Assembly: GCF_022919575.1 (NCBI RefSeq)
Contig: NZ_CP095071.1
Location: forward strand, 2,046,001 to 2,110,000
Source of the DNA: Gracilibacillus salinarum
GTDB taxonomy: Bacteria; Bacillota; Bacilli; Bacillales; Amphibacillaceae
DNA length: 64,000 nt
Reading direction: 5' to 3'
Within the stretch, counting starts at the first letter, position 1. The number at the start of each line of letters is the position of its first letter. Shown here piece by piece: positions 1 through 10,269 of this stretch. The notes below the pieces were generated by a model. That model did no database searches and was not told where the DNA came from. It saw only the letters and a program-made list of their open reading frames with translations. Position numbers and translations under genes: made by a program.

Positions 1-698
1 GTATTTACATTGATTTTAGATGTACCATAAGAAATGGCCTTTTGAATATCTTTTACAGGGATACCAGTTCCACCATGAAGTACTAATGGAATACCAGCAA
101 TAGTGTTGATTTCTTCCATTTCTTTGAATCCTAAGTTTGGTTCACCTTGGTAAGGACCGTGTACAGAACCTAGTGCAGGTGCAAGACAGTCAATACCAGT
201 ACGTTGAACTAGCTCTTTACATTCATTTGCATCTGCATACATGATTCCACCTTGTACGCCATCTTCATTACCACCAACTGTACCAAGCTCTGCTTCTACA
301 GAAACTCCGTGGAAATGTGCCAGTTCTACTACTTTAGAAGTAACAGCGATATTTTCATCGAATGGATCGTGTGAAGCGTCAATCATAACAGAAGTGAATC
401 CTGCATGGATTGCTTTCGCACAAGATTCGAAGCTTGAACCATGGTCTAAGTGGATAGCTACAGGAACTGTTGTACCTTGTGCTTCCATTGTTGCTTCAAC
501 CATTGCTACTACAACGTTGAAACCACCCATGTATTTTCCAGCACCTTCAGATACTCCTAGGATTACTGGAGATTTTTCTTCTTCTGCTGCTTGAAGAATA
601 GCTTGTACATATTCTAGGTTGTTAAGGTTAAATTGCCCAACCGCATAACGATTCTTATTAGCAGTCTCTAACATTTCTTTCATTGAAACTAATGGCAT
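1..698 (-). CDS. fba: Class II fructose-1,6-bisphosphate aldolase (3' end outside window)
   Basis: Zinc-dependent aldolase of glycolysis and gluconeogenesis, which reversibly splits fructose-1,6-bisphosphate into DHAP and glyceraldehyde-3-phosphate in the cytosol. I translated the minus strand from position 698. The protein begins [20 protein letters not shown] and contains the class II motif AIHLDHGSS (Asp85, His86), then [19 protein letters not shown] and VLHGGTGIP. About 232 residues are visible of the roughly 285 usual for Bacillus FbaA; the C-terminus lies before position 1. A very strong ribosome site (AAAGGAGGAGC) lies just upstream of the ATG. Its place downstream of spo0F, pyrG and rpoE is the conserved Bacillus order. 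A cre-like site lies about 120 bp upstream. Confidence 0.96.
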   Translation of the reverse strand, partial: MPLVSMKEMLETANKNRYAVGQFNLNNLEYVQAILQAAEEEKSPVILGVSEGAGKYMGGFNVVVAMVEATMEAQGTTVPVAIHLDHGSSFESCAKAIHAGFTSVMIDASHDPFDENIAVTSKVVELAHFHGVSVEAELGTVGGNEDGVQGGIMYADANECKELVQRTGIDCLAPALGSVHGPYQGEPNLGFKEMEEINTIAGIPLVLHGGTGIPVKDIQKAISYGTSKINVN

Positions 699-818
699 AA
701 TTGCTCCTCCTTTAAGGTATGTATAGACAATTGTTAAAAACAATCGATCATACATCGATAGATTGCACCCATAAATAGAATACCAATTCCGACAAAAAGG
801 TGCAACATCGCAATTCAT

Positions 819-832
819 AGAAAACGCTTACC
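819..832. promoter_or_regulatory. cre-like site (possible CcpA operator) upstream of fba
   Basis: The plus strand reads AGAAAACGCTTACC, matching the Bacillus cre consensus TGWAARCGNTWNCW at about 12 of 14 positions. It lies between spo0F and fba, upstream of the likely fba promoter region. CcpA control is an inference from the motif only. An imperfect CATAAATT/AATTTATG inverted repeat follows at 835-857 and may help end the spo0F transcript, although it lacks a clear T-run. Confidence 0.4.
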
Positions 833-878
833 TCATAAATTTTTTGCGAATTTATGAACATTACACAAAAATGGAAGC

Positions 879-1241
879 TTATTCACTTAACATTCTATTG
901 ACTAATTCACGAATATCATTCAATTGAAATGGCTTTCCAATCGTTTCTTTGACGGACTGGAGATTTTCAACATCTTCCTTTGCTTTTTCCGGAAGACCAC
1001 TCATGATAATGGTCGGTATCATGATTCCTTGTTCTTCTAATTGTTTCACTAATTTTGATCCGTCGATAATCGGCAGTTTATAGTCTAACATCATTAAATC
1101 AGGCTTACTTTCTGTCACTTTATCTAATGCTTCTTTCCCGTTTAATGCTAACTCTACCTGATAGCCCTCTTGCTGTATTACCTCTTCTAATAAAAGGCGT
1201 ATTCCAATTTGATCGTCTACTACTAACACTGTTTTATTCAT
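879..1241 (-). CDS. spo0F: Sporulation phosphorelay response regulator Spo0F
   Basis: Single-domain receiver (120 residues) that takes phosphate from sporulation sensor kinases and passes it to Spo0B, on the way to Spo0A. Acidic pocket Asp9/Asp10, phospho-acceptor Asp53 (MLDYKLP) and conserved Lys103-Pro104 are all visible; there is no output domain. Residues VDDQIGIR and the location between pyrG and fba support Spo0F rather than another CheY-like protein. At the switch position the usual MTAYGE of Bacillus Spo0F is MSGLPE here, keeping the Ser/Thr hydroxyl (Ser81) but changing the loop. The ribosome site AAAGGAG lies about 10 nt before the ATG. A sigma-H-like promoter lies about 100 bp upstream. 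Confidence 0.93.
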   Translation of the reverse strand: MNKTVLVVDDQIGIRLLLEEVIQQEGYQVELALNGKEALDKVTESKPDLMMLDYKLPIIDGSKLVKQLEEQGIMIPTIIMSGLPEKAKEDVENLQSVKETIGKPFQLNDIRELVNRMLSE

Positions 1242-1340
1242 TATTTGCCAGCTCCTTTATTACGTTTTATCTCTATATAAATAATATGAATCACTGGTTT
1301 ATGGAAAATGATACAGCATATTATAAGCCCTTTTACTTAA

Positions 1341-1369
1341 TAGTTCGATATAAAGCGAGAAAATCCTGC
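1341..1369 (-). promoter_or_regulatory. Sigma-H-like promoter of spo0F, with a possible Spo0A box
   Basis: On the minus strand GCAGGATTT (exact match to the sigma-H -35 consensus RNAGGAWWW) is followed after 11 nt by ATCGAACTA (8 of 9 matches to RNNGAATWW). B. subtilis spo0F is known to be transcribed by sigma-H and controlled by Spo0A, so motif and context agree. The TATCGAA overlapping the -10 resembles the Spo0A box TGTCGAA with one mismatch. The TSS would lie roughly 90 bp before the start codon. Confidence 0.5.
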
Positions 1370-1584
1370 AAAATTCGTATGAAATACATAATTTATTTAC
1401 AAAAAATAGATGTTTGGCATACTAATTTAGGAAAATACGCTTGATTGATCATCATTTATTACATGTCCATATTTTGGATGATTTTTCTTATTTTGAAAAA
1501 AGTGCATGTGCTGGAAACGGGACTAATTGGTCCAAATAATATACAACTAGCTATTTTGTAGAACTGTATTGCAAAATGCTTATT

Positions 1585-2075
1585 TTGACATAGATTATCT
1601 GCTTAGCAAAGCTTCGGAAATAGGCTCCGCGTCCTGTGGGGCACGGCTGAAGCTAACTTTTGAAAGAAAATTCTTTCCTTTCAAAAGTGGATCTTTAGCT
1701 CGTGCTGATCCCACGGGAGTCTCCGCCTATTTCCTACGCTTAAGGAAGTGTTACAACGTATGTAACAGCAGATAGCAGTGGTTCTTGGCATTTTTCCATA
1801 GCTATTATATATGCATGCGATCAATATGCTAGCTCTGACAAGTAGCTCAAGTAGCAGCCTAGCTTCAGCCGTGCCCACATGATGCGAAGTGGTTTGCCTG
1901 CGCTGATGTATAGCTCCACAATTCATGCAGCAGCTAGGATAACGAGCACTATCTGCGAGATTTACACCTTAGTTTTAATGAAATACAATGTCTAGCACGA
2001 CTGCTTTGTTAACATAACCCACATTATAGAAACTTAATTTCACGTTCCCTATGATAACTGCTGTATACTCGTCTG
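1585..2075. repeat. Large hairpin element, copy 1 (hairpin A plus decayed hairpin B)
   Basis: This fills the 870-bp gap between spo0F and pyrG. Hairpin A spans about 1612-1745: the arm GGAAATAGGCTCCGCG is answered by GGAGTCTCCGCCTATTTCC, and the tip is the short type with TTTTGAAAG/CTTTCAAAA. The conserved spacer (GTAACAGC..AGCAGTGGTTCT..TATATATGCATGCGATC) follows, then a degraded hairpin B (1855-1895, CTAGCTTCAGCCGTGCCCAC) and an eroded outer end (ACATTATAGAAACTTAATTTC..GATAACTGCTGTATACTCGTCTGA). No credible protein is encoded. The 1242-1560 part holds only the spo0F promoter and AT-rich sequence. Confidence 0.8.
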
Positions 2076-2078
2076 ATC

Positions 2079-2117
2079 AAAAAAAGAAAAACAGGAGAAT
2101 GATCTCCTGTTTCTTGT
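2079..2117 (-). terminator. Rho-independent terminator of pyrG
   Basis: On the minus strand AAACAGGAGATC/ATTCTCCTGTTT forms a stem followed by TTCTTTTTTT, immediately after the pyrG stop codon. Confidence 0.85.
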
Positions 2118-2118
2118 T

Positions 2119-3933
<1,815 letters not shown>

Positions 3934-4497
3934 TTATTTATTGTCCTCTTCGTCGTCTTCCTCATCATCATCGTCAAAATCTTCATCGATATCATCGTCG
4001 AGATCTTCGTCATCATCAAAATCGAAATCATCTTCATCATCTGACAGATCATCGACATCTGAATCAAGATCTTCATCATCGAAGCCGACAACATCATTAT
4101 CACTGTCCTGGTCAATGGATTCATCCAGATCTTCTGTTTCATCCACTTCTTCTACTGGTGCTGCTTTCTTTTTCTTCTTCTTGGCTGCTGCCTTTTTCTT
4201 TTTCTTCTTCTTCGGAACTGGTGTAATATCTTCATCAATTTCTTCGACTGGATACCATCTCTTTAAGCCCCAAAGGTTCGAGCCTTTTGTCATAAAACGG
4301 CCATCTATATTTAAATCAGTATAAAATTGTGAGATCGACATATCCATTTGTGCTTCTGTTAATCCTTTGATCTTCGCTACACGGTCAAAAATCTCACGGA
4401 AATTCAATGCTTTATTTTCTTCTTCTAAAATCAATGTTGCAATATCAATCATTGCCATGTCTTCTGCGCGTTCTTTCGTTAAGTCCTGTAAACTCAC
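3934..4497 (-). CDS. rpoE: RNA polymerase delta subunit
   Basis: Delta factor of Firmicutes RNA polymerase, which increases promoter selectivity and enzyme recycling. The N-terminal HARE-HTH domain (residues 1-85) carries the conserved block ISQFYTDLNIDGRFM and WGLKRWYPVEEI. The C-terminal half (from about residue 110) is almost only Asp/Glu, as in the family. Unusual is a very basic stretch between them (PKKKKKKKAAA then KKKKKK), longer than the short Lys tract of B. subtilis. The start is the GTG at 4497, with AAAGGGG 10 nt upstream; a TTGCAT-17-TATAAT promoter lies before it. The 187-residue length is slightly more than B. subtilis (173). Confidence 0.95.
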   Translation of the reverse strand: MSLQDLTKERAEDMAMIDIATLILEEENKALNFREIFDRVAKIKGLTEAQMDMSISQFYTDLNIDGRFMTKGSNLWGLKRWYPVEEIDEDITPVPKKKKKKKAAAKKKKKKAAPVEEVDETEDLDESIDQDSDNDVVGFDDEDLDSDVDDLSDDEDDFDFDDDEDLDDDIDEDFDDDDEEDDEEDNK

Positions 4498-4565
4498 GTT
4501 TCTAGCACCCCTTTATCAAATCTATATGTAAAGCCACTGACTGACTAGTTAAGTTCTACCATCAT

Positions 4566-4594
4566 ATTATATGGCTTTGTTTATTGAAATGCAA
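4566..4594 (-). promoter_or_regulatory. Sigma-A promoter of rpoE
   Basis: Minus strand TTGCAT, 17 nt, TATAAT, about 70 bp before the rpoE GTG and downstream of the P-loop kinase gene. Confidence 0.65.
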
Positions 4595-4609
4595 CAATAT
4601 AACAGGCAA

Positions 4610-5197
4610 CTATTTGTTAATAAATCCGACTAATTTTGTCACTTTTTCTTCGGACAAGTCTCCGGAATTATCAAAAATCTCGATATGATCCTCTGGAATG
4701 TCCCAATTAATCGTTGGCACAAAGTCCACTCTTGTTTCGTAATCGCCCCAATTATCCAGCTTCCATGAATCACGAACCGTGCCGCGTTCCTCGATTCGTT
4801 TGCGCTGCTGTTCAATGTCTGCCAAGGTTACGACAACCACTTTCACATCAATATCTTCCTTTGTTTTGCCACTTGCTGCAATGACCTCTTCCAACCATTG
4901 CTTATTTTTTAGTTCTGCTGTAAATGGAGAAATCATAAAAACATTTTGTCCAACGCGTAAATTTTCAATACATATATCTTTTGTTGTATCGTATTCTAAA
5001 TCACGAAGATTTTCTTTATAAAAAGAAGAATCACGATCATTCGGGTCCAAATCATTCATTTCCAAAAAACGTTCCACAAAACGACCGCCCACTGTATCAC
5101 GATCAAGGAAAGCACATGGGATCTGCTCTGTGACTTTCTCTGCTACGGTTGTTTTTCCTGTTCCTGCTACACCAACGAAAAATACTAATTTCTGCAC
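4610..5197 (-). CDS. P-loop nucleotide kinase of unknown substrate
   Basis: A 195-residue cytosolic protein with a clear Walker A motif near the N-terminus (FVGVAGTGKTT, residues 7-17), then FLDRDTVGGRFVE, which resembles the substrate/Mg region of small-molecule kinases and zeta-type kinases, and a later VVVTLADIEQQRKRIEERGTVRD that looks like an LID region with Arg residues. This fits the AAA_33/gluconokinase-like kinase superfamily. The substrate cannot be told from the sequence. It is transcribed toward rpoE but separated by an rpoE promoter. The start at 5197 is followed at once by the P-loop, so little N-terminal extension is possible. Confidence 0.7.
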   Translation of the reverse strand: MQKLVFFVGVAGTGKTTVAEKVTEQIPCAFLDRDTVGGRFVERFLEMNDLDPNDRDSSFYKENLRDLEYDTTKDICIENLRVGQNVFMISPFTAELKNKQWLEEVIAASGKTKEDIDVKVVVVTLADIEQQRKRIEERGTVRDSWKLDNWGDYETRVDFVPTINWDIPEDHIEIFDNSGDLSEEKVTKLVGFINK

Positions 5198-5320
5198 GTT
5201 TACACCTCATTTAATATTATCTATTCCTTCTATATGGTAACGTATTATTTTAAAAAACGCATCCATTATGTTGCTTATGTTTTCCCGGTAATTAGGGCAA
5301 AGTAAGGAGAAGGTATCTTG

Positions 5321-6484
5321 ATGAAATGGGGAATAGACATGCTTTGGATTTTTCTGATTATCATACTGCTTTTATTAATATGGATTGATTTTCTTATTGG
5401 TAATTATCTCGTTTCTATTCATAACAAAAGCCAGCATATCCGCTCTCGCGCCGATAAAGTGGATGTATTTACGACAGGTGATGCATTATTTGATGCGATG
5501 CTTACGGATATCGAAAACGCTCGTCATTCGATTGATATTCAATTTTTTATTATTCGCAATGACCGAATCAGTAATCAATTCTATTCGCTGCTTGCAAATA
5601 AGCAGGCTGATGGGGTACAGGTTCGCTTCATGGCGGATTGGGCTGGCAGTATTGCTTTTCGTTCCAAATGGGTTTCGGATAAATTCCCGTTTCTTAAAAC
5701 GAATAAGCCGCGCATTCCCCTTTTTTACCGGATCCAGCAACGGAATCACCGAAAGCTGATGATTATCGATGAACAAATTAGTTACATTGGAGGTTTTAAT
5801 CTCGGCGATGACTACCTAGGGAAAAATATCGAATTAGGCAATTGGCGGGATTATCATTTACGGCTCGAAGGTGAGATTTCAGAGGTTTTCCAACAATGTT
5901 TTGCTATCGATTGGGGCGAGAAAATCGAGCAGAAAAGGACGCATGATGGTGATCTGCAAATTCTGTCCACAGAAGGAAATGTCCTGGAAAAAGAAATTGT
6001 TCGTTTTATTAAAGAAAGCAGCGAATCAATCGAAATTGGCTCGCCTTATTTTATTCCGACCAAAAAGATGGAGCTTGCTCTCCATCATGCGATCAAGCGT
6101 GGTGTGAAGATAACGATTCTTTTTCCTGATAAGGCCGATCATATTCTGACAAAGGCGGCTGCACTTCCTTATCTGGAAAAAATGCAACACGCCGGTGCAT
6201 CTATTTATCTGTATACGGATGGATTTTTTCACGGAAAAGTGTTGTTTTTTGATGGGAAAATGTGTGATTTCGGCACGGCCAATTTTGATCGCCGAAGCGT
6301 TGAGCTAAACCAGGAGATCAACATCATCGCCACAAACAGCCATCCGCTCTATGACAAGATGCGCACAGCCTTCGACGCCGACATTCAGTCCAGCAAAAAA
6401 ATGAGCGAGCACTGGATCAAGCACCAGCCGATGTACCTCAAACTGCTAGCCAAGGTGGTTGTACCGATACGGAAATTGTTGTAG
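5321..6484 (+). CDS. Membrane-anchored phospholipase D family protein (cardiolipin synthase-like)
   Basis: About 387 residues with one N-terminal membrane segment (about residues 7-30) and two HKD motifs: HRKLMIIDEQISYIGGFN and HGKVLFFDGKMCDFGTANFD. Two complete HxKxxxxD motifs define the phospholipase D/cardiolipin synthase superfamily, which forms cardiolipin from two phosphatidylglycerols or transfers phosphatidyl groups. It has only one N-terminal helix, against two in the true Cls-type protein at 61262-62704, and is about 90 residues shorter, so a distinct substrate is possible. The start is taken as ATG at 5321 behind AAGGAGA; a TTG at 5318 is equally well spaced. It stands alone, divergent from the kinase gene. 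Confidence 0.85.
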   Translation: MKWGIDMLWIFLIIILLLLIWIDFLIGNYLVSIHNKSQHIRSRADKVDVFTTGDALFDAMLTDIENARHSIDIQFFIIRNDRISNQFYSLLANKQADGVQVRFMADWAGSIAFRSKWVSDKFPFLKTNKPRIPLFYRIQQRNHRKLMIIDEQISYIGGFNLGDDYLGKNIELGNWRDYHLRLEGEISEVFQQCFAIDWGEKIEQKRTHDGDLQILSTEGNVLEKEIVRFIKESSESIEIGSPYFIPTKKMELALHHAIKRGVKITILFPDKADHILTKAAALPYLEKMQHAGASIYLYTDGFFHGKVLFFDGKMCDFGTANFDRRSVELNQEINIIATNSHPLYDKMRTAFDADIQSSKKMSEHWIKHQPMYLKLLAKVVVPIRKLL

Positions 6485-6688
6485 CAGGTTTATTTTGTGA
6501 TTGATCATGTGGGCTGTTATAAGAAAAACTGAGAAAATTGTAATTTTGAAAGGTTGTATATGCGTATCAAAGCTACGGAAATATGGTACGCATATAGGGC
6601 TGAAGCACTTTTCTGAAATAATCGCTTCTTTTCTTGACAAGCCCATGTGGTTTGAAATTGATTTAAAAGTGACCATGGTTCGAACTTG

Positions 6689-6965
6689 GTGTTTCATCAG
6701 GCGTTGACTCTTCTCTTGAACCCGCTTCCGCTTGAACTTCCTTCATCTTCGGACGTTGGCTACTCTCTTGAGCCCGCTTTCCCTTGAACTTCCTTCATCT
6801 TCGGGCGTTGGCTACTCTCTTGAGCCCGCTTCCGCTTGAACTTCCCTCATCTTCGGACGTTGACTCCTCTTTCAAACCCGCTTTCCCTTGAACTTCCTTC
6901 ATCTTCGGGCGTTAGCTCCACTCTCAATCCCGCTTCCGCTTGAACTTCCTCTTTCTTCAACCGTT
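6689..6965. repeat. 52-bp tandem repeat array (about 5 units)
   Basis: Between the phospholipase gene and argS (a 544-bp gap) a 52-bp unit recurs with starts at 6689, 6741, 6793, 6845 and 6897, and a fading copy at 6949. Each inner unit reads CTTCATCTTCGG(A/G)CGTTGGC followed by a Cys/Pro-rich-looking pyrimidine strand (CTTGAGCCCGCTT, CGCTTGAACTTC). The outer units are more diverged, as in an ageing array. It is pyrimidine-rich on the plus strand, has no conserved open frame and no spacer structure of a CRISPR. Nothing is seen in 6485-6688. Confidence 0.85.
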
Positions 6966-6987
6966 CGTATTCTTTCGATCATTTCTT

Positions 6988-7026
6988 AAACAAAAAAAGC
7001 TGCGAGTTACGCTTCGCAGCTTTTTT
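6988..7026 (-). terminator. Terminator of the argS operon
   Basis: AAGCTGCGA and TCGCAGCTT pair around an 8-nt loop, flanked by A-run and T-run, directly after the argS stop codon; it could work in both directions. Confidence 0.85.
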
Positions 7027-7028
7027 GC

Positions 7029-8696
7029 TTACATACTTTCTGGTGCGTGTACACCGATTAAGTTCATTCCGTTTGATAGTGTGATACGGACTGCTTCCAT
7101 TAGTGCCAGTCTTGCTTTGGTCGCTTCTACGTCGTCTTCGTTGATAACTTTTTCTGCATTGTAGAAGCTGTGCAGGTTAGCGGCCAAGTCGAAGATATAC
7201 TGGGTAATGCGGTGTGGCGTACGGTTTTCGGCTGCATCCGCAATAACCTGGGTGAATTCGCCAAGCTTCTTCAGTAAATCTTCTGCTTTTTCTGATTGAA
7301 GCAGACTGCTGTCATAGCCAGTAAAGTCAATGCCTTTATCCTGTGCCTGTTTCAGCATCGTACAAATACGCGCGTGCGCATATTGGACATAGTATACAGG
7401 GTTGTCATTCGATTGCGATTTCGCCAAGTCCATATCGAAATCAAGGTGAGAATCGGCAGAACGCATCACGAAGAAATAACGCATCGCATCAATACCGACT
7501 TCCTCCATCAATTCACGGAGCGTGACCGCTTTACCGGTACGCTTACTCATTTTTACCTTTTCACCATTCTCAAACAGATTGACCATTTGAATGATTTCCA
7601 CCTCTAACGTGTCTGCATCATAGCCTAGTGCTTGAATGGCGGCACGCATACGCGGGATATAGCCATGGTGGTCTGCTCCCCAAATATTAATTAATTTGTC
7701 AAAGCCGCGATCGAGTTTGTTTTTATGGTAAGCAATATCTGGTGATAAATAGGTGTAGGAACCGTCCTGTTTCACTAATACACGATCTTTATCATCATCG
7801 AAATCCGTCGTACGGAACCAGGTTGCACCATCCTGCTCATAAATAAAGCCTTTTTCTTTCAAAAGATCAATGGCTGGTACAATTTTCTCTTCTTCATATA
7901 ACGAAGTTTCGGAGAACCAATGATCAAAATCGACACGGAACTGCCCGAGATCTTTTGCCAATTTATCTAATTCGAACTTCAGACCGTAAGAACGGTAAAA
8001 AGCAAACTGGTCTTGCTCAGACTTATCTAGAATGGATTCGCCGTATTCCTTTGCAAGCGTCTCCCCGATCCCAATAATGTCGGCCCCATGGTAACCATCC
8101 TCTGGCATTGGAAATTCTTTACCTAATGCTTGCATGTAACGTGCCTGAACCGATAAGGCAAGATTGTTAATCTGATTCCCGGCATCATTGATATAATATT
8201 CACGCTGCACCTCATAGCCAGCTTTACTAAGAACGTTACACAAAGCATCACCAACGGATGCACCACGCGCGTGCCCTAAGTGAAGATCACCAGTAGGATT
8301 CGCCGATACAAACTCTACCTGGATGCGTTCACCCTTGCCAGTTTCAGAAGCACCGTATGCTTCCTGCTGATCCAGAATGGTCGGAATCAGCTTTGTTAAA
8401 TAGCTGTTGTCGATAAAGAAGTTTATGAAACCTGGTCCGGCGATGTCCACACTTTTAATCGATGCTTTGGACTGATCTAATTGTCCGGCAATATCTTCTG
8501 CAATCTGGCGTGGTGCTTTCTTTGCCACTTTCGCTAATTGCATGGCAATATTCGTTGCGTAATCTCCGTGCGATTTGTCTTTTGGCTGCTCTAATAATAC
8601 ATCAGGAATTTCTGCTTCTGATGCTAATTCTGCGGCTAAGACTGCACGTTTTATTTCTGCTTTTAAATTTTCCTGCATTTCCTGCATCACGTTCAT
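7029..8696 (-). CDS. argS: Arginyl-tRNA synthetase
   Basis: Class I aminoacyl-tRNA synthetase charging tRNA-Arg. The 555 residues match the B. subtilis length (556). An ArgS-type N-terminal domain (residues 1-115, [18 protein letters not shown]) precedes the catalytic HIGH motif, here HLGH at residues 139-142 ([13 protein letters not shown]); the KMSKR signature is at about residues 382-386, and the C-terminal anticodon-binding DALR domain ends [10 protein letters not shown]. The ATG at 8696 has GGAGG 7 nt upstream. It is the last gene of an operon with ywiB and the AimR-like gene, a terminator following at once. Confidence 0.97.
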   Translation of the reverse strand: MNVMQEMQENLKAEIKRAVLAAELASEAEIPDVLLEQPKDKSHGDYATNIAMQLAKVAKKAPRQIAEDIAGQLDQSKASIKSVDIAGPGFINFFIDNSYLTKLIPTILDQQEAYGASETGKGERIQVEFVSANPTGDLHLGHARGASVGDALCNVLSKAGYEVQREYYINDAGNQINNLALSVQARYMQALGKEFPMPEDGYHGADIIGIGETLAKEYGESILDKSEQDQFAFYRSYGLKFELDKLAKDLGQFRVDFDHWFSETSLYEEEKIVPAIDLLKEKGFIYEQDGATWFRTTDFDDDKDRVLVKQDGSYTYLSPDIAYHKNKLDRGFDKLINIWGADHHGYIPRMRAAIQALGYDADTLEVEIIQMVNLFENGEKVKMSKRTGKAVTLRELMEEVGIDAMRYFFVMRSADSHLDFDMDLAKSQSNDNPVYYVQYAHARICTMLKQAQDKGIDFTGYDSSLLQSEKAEDLLKKLGEFTQVIADAAENRTPHRITQYIFDLAANLHSFYNAEKVINEDDVEATKARLALMEAVRITLSNGMNLIGVHAPESM

Positions 8697-8709
8697 GCAA
8701 TAACCTCCA

Positions 8710-9138
8710 TTAGTTTTCTTTTTTCACGGTGATGGTCAAACGGTGACGTCTCGGCGGCTCACCATTTAAACTTGTCTGATAGCTGATAAACAGCTTTCCT
8801 GCTCTTTGTGCTTCAGGGGATTGATAGAGAATCTGATCTGTTTCAGTTTCCATATGAATCGTACCGAATTGATGTCGATAGACATTTTCCGTCTTTTGCT
8901 TTCGCTGGAACTGTTGCAGCATCGATACAGCGCCAGATCGTTTGACGCTGACTTTGTCCGGATGAATCGTGATCAATGAATTGGTTTGTTCCTTATTCTC
9001 ATTTAATTCACTGAATTTCAAGACCGTCTTTCCCTCATTCTCAAAAAGTTGACCGGTTTCCTCTATTACCGTGACATCCTTCTGAGAAGTATCGACTATT
9101 TCCATCGTCATTTTGATGGCAACTTGTGATTTATTCAC
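8710..9138 (-). CDS. ywiB: YwiB-type DUF1934 beta-barrel protein
   Basis: A small calycin-like protein of the DUF1934 family, function unknown, found just upstream of argS across Bacillus. I choose the GTG at 9138 ([10 protein letters not shown]), which has AAAAGGAAG about 9 nt before it and gives 142 residues, exactly the B. subtilis YwiB length. The longer reading from 9165 would begin inside the upstream stop region. Conserved features visible are [16 protein letters not shown] and the strand-rich C-terminus [12 protein letters not shown]. It lies 13 bp before argS. Confidence 0.85.
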   Translation of the reverse strand: MNKSQVAIKMTMEIVDTSQKDVTVIEETGQLFENEGKTVLKFSELNENKEQTNSLITIHPDKVSVKRSGAVSMLQQFQRKQKTENVYRHQFGTIHMETETDQILYQSPEAQRAGKLFISYQTSLNGEPPRRHRLTITVKKEN

Positions 9139-9154
9139 ATTATCATGCTTCCTT

Positions 9155-10192
9155 TTATTCATCAAGCGTGTTTAACGCTTCTAGTGGTAATTTTGCGTAA
9201 AAATAATCATCGCGTTCTTCGATAAATCGCTGGTAGGAAGTTCGCAATAACTGTTTATCCTGCTTAGCAAGCCCTAAATAATATTGCTGGAAGGGCGATA
9301 ACGTTTCAAAGTCTTCCAATATACGGACACAGGTATCTATGTCATTCTCGGCCAGCGCAATATGGGCTTTCTCTGCCCTGTCTTCACTGGAAATGCCCGC
9401 TGTTTGTTTGTAATAAGCAGCAATGAATGCCAGCGTATAGTTCTTCAACCCATAAAAAGCTCGTCCGGCCCCTAATTGTCCGGCAATGTCAATCGCCATG
9501 TTCATATGATTCATCGCCTGATCGTAGCTTTCAAATAAATAACCTTGTGCCAGTATGTTATGAATATCGATTTTTTTGCGTGTATTGTTTGTTTCGGTTA
9601 ATAAGCGATAGCCGTACTTGCGTGATAAGATCATCTCATTTCGCTTCCAATGAAAAACAAACAATGTCTCATCCAGTCTCGATTTAAATAATTGATATTG
9701 CAATGGGTCTTTAATATGTGCTAAGTTCTGTTTTATCTTCTCATTAAAGGTACCGATCTTGCCATACTGATGAATATCGAAATAGCAATAGATTTGGACA
9801 AGATCTCGTAATATATGGAGCCGATAATCCGTGTCCTTTAGTCTGATCCGGTTGACATATTTAATGCAATACTCCGGATCATCTGGTTTTATTTGTTTTG
9901 CTTTCAACTTTTTGCGGTTGTACATGATCTGATAGATTCGTGATGTTTTGCGAAGCTGTTCACTCTCTGCATGCTTTGTTTTATCAATAAGCTCTTTTAA
10001 CTCTGTTAACAATCCGTTATCGTATAAATATTCCATTGCCGTACAAAGGTTGGCTTCTTTTTCTGTTACTAAACAGATCTCTTTCATATCCTGCAATTCA
10101 TGTGGATGACCTTTTAACTGTTGATGAACGACATGTAGTGGTATTTCTGTCTCTTTTGTCAAAAACTCATGCATAAATTGATTTCTTCTCAT
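9155..10192 (-). CDS. AimR-like receptor (arbitrium/YopK family), chromosomal and without aimP
   Basis: A 345-residue, alpha-helical, TPR-like protein. Its C-terminal third resembles AimR of SPbeta-type phages (YopK): a helix ending in the pattern YYLGLAKQDKQLLRTSYQRF, then DDYFYAKLPLEAL, which parallels the end of AimR. AimR proteins bind a short peptide and control phage lysogeny. The N-terminal 50 residues (MRRNQFMHEFLTKETEIPLH) show no clear helix-turn-helix, so DNA binding is uncertain. No phage gene and no short exported peptide gene follow: ywiB begins 16 bp after the stop. So it is an orphan homologue inside a housekeeping operon. Family assignment is from my own reading and is moderately sure; function is unknown. 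Confidence 0.6.
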   Translation of the reverse strand: MRRNQFMHEFLTKETEIPLHVVHQQLKGHPHELQDMKEICLVTEKEANLCTAMEYLYDNGLLTELKELIDKTKHAESEQLRKTSRIYQIMYNRKKLKAKQIKPDDPEYCIKYVNRIRLKDTDYRLHILRDLVQIYCYFDIHQYGKIGTFNEKIKQNLAHIKDPLQYQLFKSRLDETLFVFHWKRNEMILSRKYGYRLLTETNNTRKKIDIHNILAQGYLFESYDQAMNHMNMAIDIAGQLGAGRAFYGLKNYTLAFIAAYYKQTAGISSEDRAEKAHIALAENDIDTCVRILEDFETLSPFQQYYLGLAKQDKQLLRTSYQRFIEERDDYFYAKLPLEALNTLDE

Positions 10193-10269
10193 GTGAAAAA
10201 CCCCTAAACTTTTCGTAAGCTCGTATCATATTTTATCATATTTACAAGCAAACTTACATCTAATCTATA

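Noticed and set aside
1569..1926. Short frames inside repeat copy 1 and similar ones in copies 3 and 10 (25534-25854, 57382-57783)
   Set aside because: All lie within hairpin arms and recur only because the repeats recur; no start signals.
3941..4324. Plus-strand poly-serine frame
   Set aside because: Exact antisense of the acidic tail of rpoE; an artefact of GAT/GAA-rich codons.
9138..9160. An aimP-like peptide gene after the AimR-like gene
   Set aside because: Only 16 bp separate it from ywiB; no room for a secreted peptide gene.
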